A DNA stretch of 64,000 bases from Paenibacillus sp. FSL K6-1330 (GTDB taxonomy: Bacteria; Bacillota; Bacilli; Paenibacillales; Paenibacillaceae). The position numbers were made by a program, and so were the translations under genes. Below, in pieces: positions 62,541 through 64,000 of this stretch (position 1 is the stretch's first letter; each line of letters opens with the position of its first letter). Location of the stretch: NCBI RefSeq assembly GCF_037976825.1, contig NZ_CP150269.1, positions 1,903,501-1,967,500 of the forward strand. The letters are read 5' to 3'. The notes beneath the pieces were generated by a model, which saw nothing but the letters and a program-made list of their open reading frames with translations, searched no databases and was not told the DNA's origin.

Positions 62541-63917
62541 TTGAATACATCGGAACATGTTCATTTTATAGGAATTGGCGGCTACGGGATGAGCGCCATT
62601 GCAAGAGTTATGCTGGAGATGGGTTATAAAGTCACGGGTTCTGACGTGGCATCGCAAGAATTGACAGAAAAGCTGGCGGCCAAGGGCGCCAAAATATACA
62701 TCGGACATACTGCCGAGCAAGTCAAGGGCGCTGACCTTGTGGTTTACTCCACGGCATTGTCCAAAGACAACGTGGAGCGGGTCGAAGCAGAGAAGCTGAA
62801 CATTCCTGTCCTTCACCGTGCGCAGATGCTGGCACGTCTTTTGAACGAACGCAAAGGCGTCGCCGTAGCGGGTGCGCACGGCAAGACAACCACTTCATCC
62901 ATGATTGCGCTCGTGATGGAAGAATGCGGCGTCGATCCGACATTTATCATCGGCGGGGAAATTATGAACGTTGGCACGAATGCCAAAGCCGGTGAAGGTG
63001 AGCATGTGGTGGCCGAAGCCGACGAGAGCGACGGCTCATTCCTGCAATACCATCCATGGCTGGGCGTTGTTCTGAATATCGAAGCCGATCACTTGGAGAA
63101 TTACGAAGGGGATTTCAATCGTCTTAAGGCGGCCTACGTACAATTCCTCAGCCAGATCAAGGCAGACGGTACGGCCGTGGTTTGCGCGGACGATAACAAC
63201 ATCCAGGCTATTTTGCCTGACCTAAAATGCAATGTGACCACATACGGCATTCATGCCGATGCTGAGTATACGGCAACGAATCTGGTGCTCGGCGACCGTC
63301 ACGTCAGCTTCACGATGCTTCATAACGGAATGGAGCTGGGCACCGTGGAACTGTCCGTACCGGGTAAACACAATGTCTACAACGCAATGGCTACGGTGAT
63401 ATGCTGCTTGAAAGGCGGAATCTCGTTTGAAGCGATTGTAGAGGCCATTGTTAAGTTCAACGGCGCTAAGCGCCGCTTCCAGGTGCTTGGTGAAGCAGAA
63501 GGCATTCTGGTGATTGACGACTATGCGCATCATCCGACGGAGATTGAGGCTACGATCAGTGCCGCTAAAGCGACGGGCAAACGGATTATTGCCGTATTCC
63601 AGCCGCAGCGGTATTCGAGGACCTTTTTCCTTCTGGATGCGTTTAGCCGCGCGTTCGGAGAAGCCGATGAGGTGATTATCACCGATATTTATTCTCCTGC
63701 CGGCGAGAAGCAAATCGAGGGTATCAGTTCCGGTAAGCTGGTGGAGCTGATTGTCCAGAACAGTAATGCCGGTGCCCGCTATTTGCCTACCAAAGAGGAT
63801 GTTCTGAACGATCTCAAAGGTCGTGTAAAAGAAGGCGATCTGGTTCTCACGATGGGGGCGGGCGATATTTGGAAAGTCGGTGCTGCTTTAGCAGAGTCTA
63901 TTAAAGGCAAGAAGTAA
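62541..63917 (+). CDS. murC: UDP-N-acetylmuramate--L-alanine ligase
   Basis: A 458-residue ATP-dependent ligase that adds L-Ala to UDP-MurNAc in peptidoglycan synthesis. The N-terminal UDP-binding motif is [20 protein letters not shown], the P-loop [50 protein letters not shown], and the C-terminal [22 protein letters not shown] 62541 starts 7 bases after folC. In B. subtilis murC is not next to folC. Confidence 0.97.
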   Translation: MNTSEHVHFIGIGGYGMSAIARVMLEMGYKVTGSDVASQELTEKLAAKGAKIYIGHTAEQVKGADLVVYSTALSKDNVERVEAEKLNIPVLHRAQMLARLLNERKGVAVAGAHGKTTTSSMIALVMEECGVDPTFIIGGEIMNVGTNAKAGEGEHVVAEADESDGSFLQYHPWLGVVLNIEADHLENYEGDFNRLKAAYVQFLSQIKADGTAVVCADDNNIQAILPDLKCNVTTYGIHADAEYTATNLVLGDRHVSFTMLHNGMELGTVELSVPGKHNVYNAMATVICCLKGGISFEAIVEAIVKFNGAKRRFQVLGEAEGILVIDDYAHHPTEIEATISAAKATGKRIIAVFQPQRYSRTFFLLDAFSRAFGEADEVIITDIYSPAGEKQIEGISSGKLVELIVQNSNAGARYLPTKEDVLNDLKGRVKEGDLVLTMGAGDIWKVGAALAESIKGKK

Positions 63918-63929
63918 ATGGATTGCGCG

Positions 63930-63987
63930 CATGCTTTGCTGCTTCGCTGCAGCAGGGGATTGCATGGGCTTTTGTCTTTCGAACGGA
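63930..63987 (+). other. Hairpin and ribosome site at the right edge
   Basis: CATGC-TT-TGCTGC and GCAGCA-GGGGATT-GCATG form a hairpin (63930-63966) followed by GGCTTTTGTC, a weak terminator for murC. CGGAGG at 63982-63987 looks like the ribosome site of a gene whose start lies just past the window end. Confidence 0.4.
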
Positions 63988-64000
63988 GGCAAAGCGAGCG

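Overview
The window is a piece of a Gram-positive, endospore-forming chromosome of moderate GC content, very probably a Paenibacillus or close relative. The evidence is: sporulation and germination genes (gerE, gerM, lonB, spoVID); T-box leaders ahead of proS, argS and valS; a YesM/YesN-type two-component system beside a sugar ABC transporter; strong AGGAGG ribosome sites with frequent TTG and GTG starts; and long blocks that follow the Bacillus gene order (gerM-rph-rdgB; ysoA-tig-clpX-lonB-lonA-ysxC-hemAXCDBL-spoVID-valS-folC). No rRNA operon, prophage, CRISPR array or intact insertion sequence was seen.

Layout. 1-7.3 kb: the start of an AT-rich unknown gene on the minus strand, gerE, a small zinc-ribbon membrane protein, then a histidine kinase / AraC-type regulator pair followed by a lipoprotein sugar-binding protein and two permeases (no ATPase in the cluster). 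7.4-9.8 kb: feoA-feoB on the minus strand, with feoB split into a G-protein ORF and a membrane ORF at a run of six G. 10-13.5 kb: a CzcO-like flavoprotein and a CzrA-like zinc-type ArsR repressor, then proS under a T-box. 14-20.4 kb: an MBL-fold hydrolase and a glycogen operon glgC-glgD-glgP without glgA or glgB. 20.8-26 kb: a PgpA-like protein (minus), gerM-rph-rdgB (plus) and an asparagine synthetase (minus). 26-34.2 kb: an accessory-looking stretch of small hypothetical genes, argS with its T-box, a methyltransferase, a small EamA protein, a GNAT protein, gene remnants and repeats. Most of it is bounded by two identical, inward-facing tRNA-Arg(UCU) genes, each followed by related tRNA-tail repeats.

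34.4-46 kb: protein quality control: a YsoA-like protein, trigger factor, ClpP, ClpX, IspG (isoprenoid synthesis), LonB, LonA, the ribosome-assembly GTPase YsxC, and an unrecognised protein. 46.8-56.3 kb: speD, then the tetrapyrrole operon hemA-hemX-sirC-hemC-cobA/hemD-hemB-hemL plus an RluA-family pseudouridine synthase. It carries glutamyl-tRNA to uroporphyrinogen III and includes the branch to siroheme. 56.4-64 kb: spoVID behind a sigma-E-like promoter, valS under a T-box, folC and murC.

The items that stand out are: a two-copy interspersed hairpin element with conserved arms and an unrelated tip (13.8 and 40.5 kb); the inverted tRNA-Arg loci with tandem tRNA-tail/terminator units; a cluster of four short palindromes at 33.4-33.6 kb; the split feoB; and a probable AUC start codon in the ysoA-like gene. 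All assignments come from reading the sequence and from memory of the families. No database search was run.
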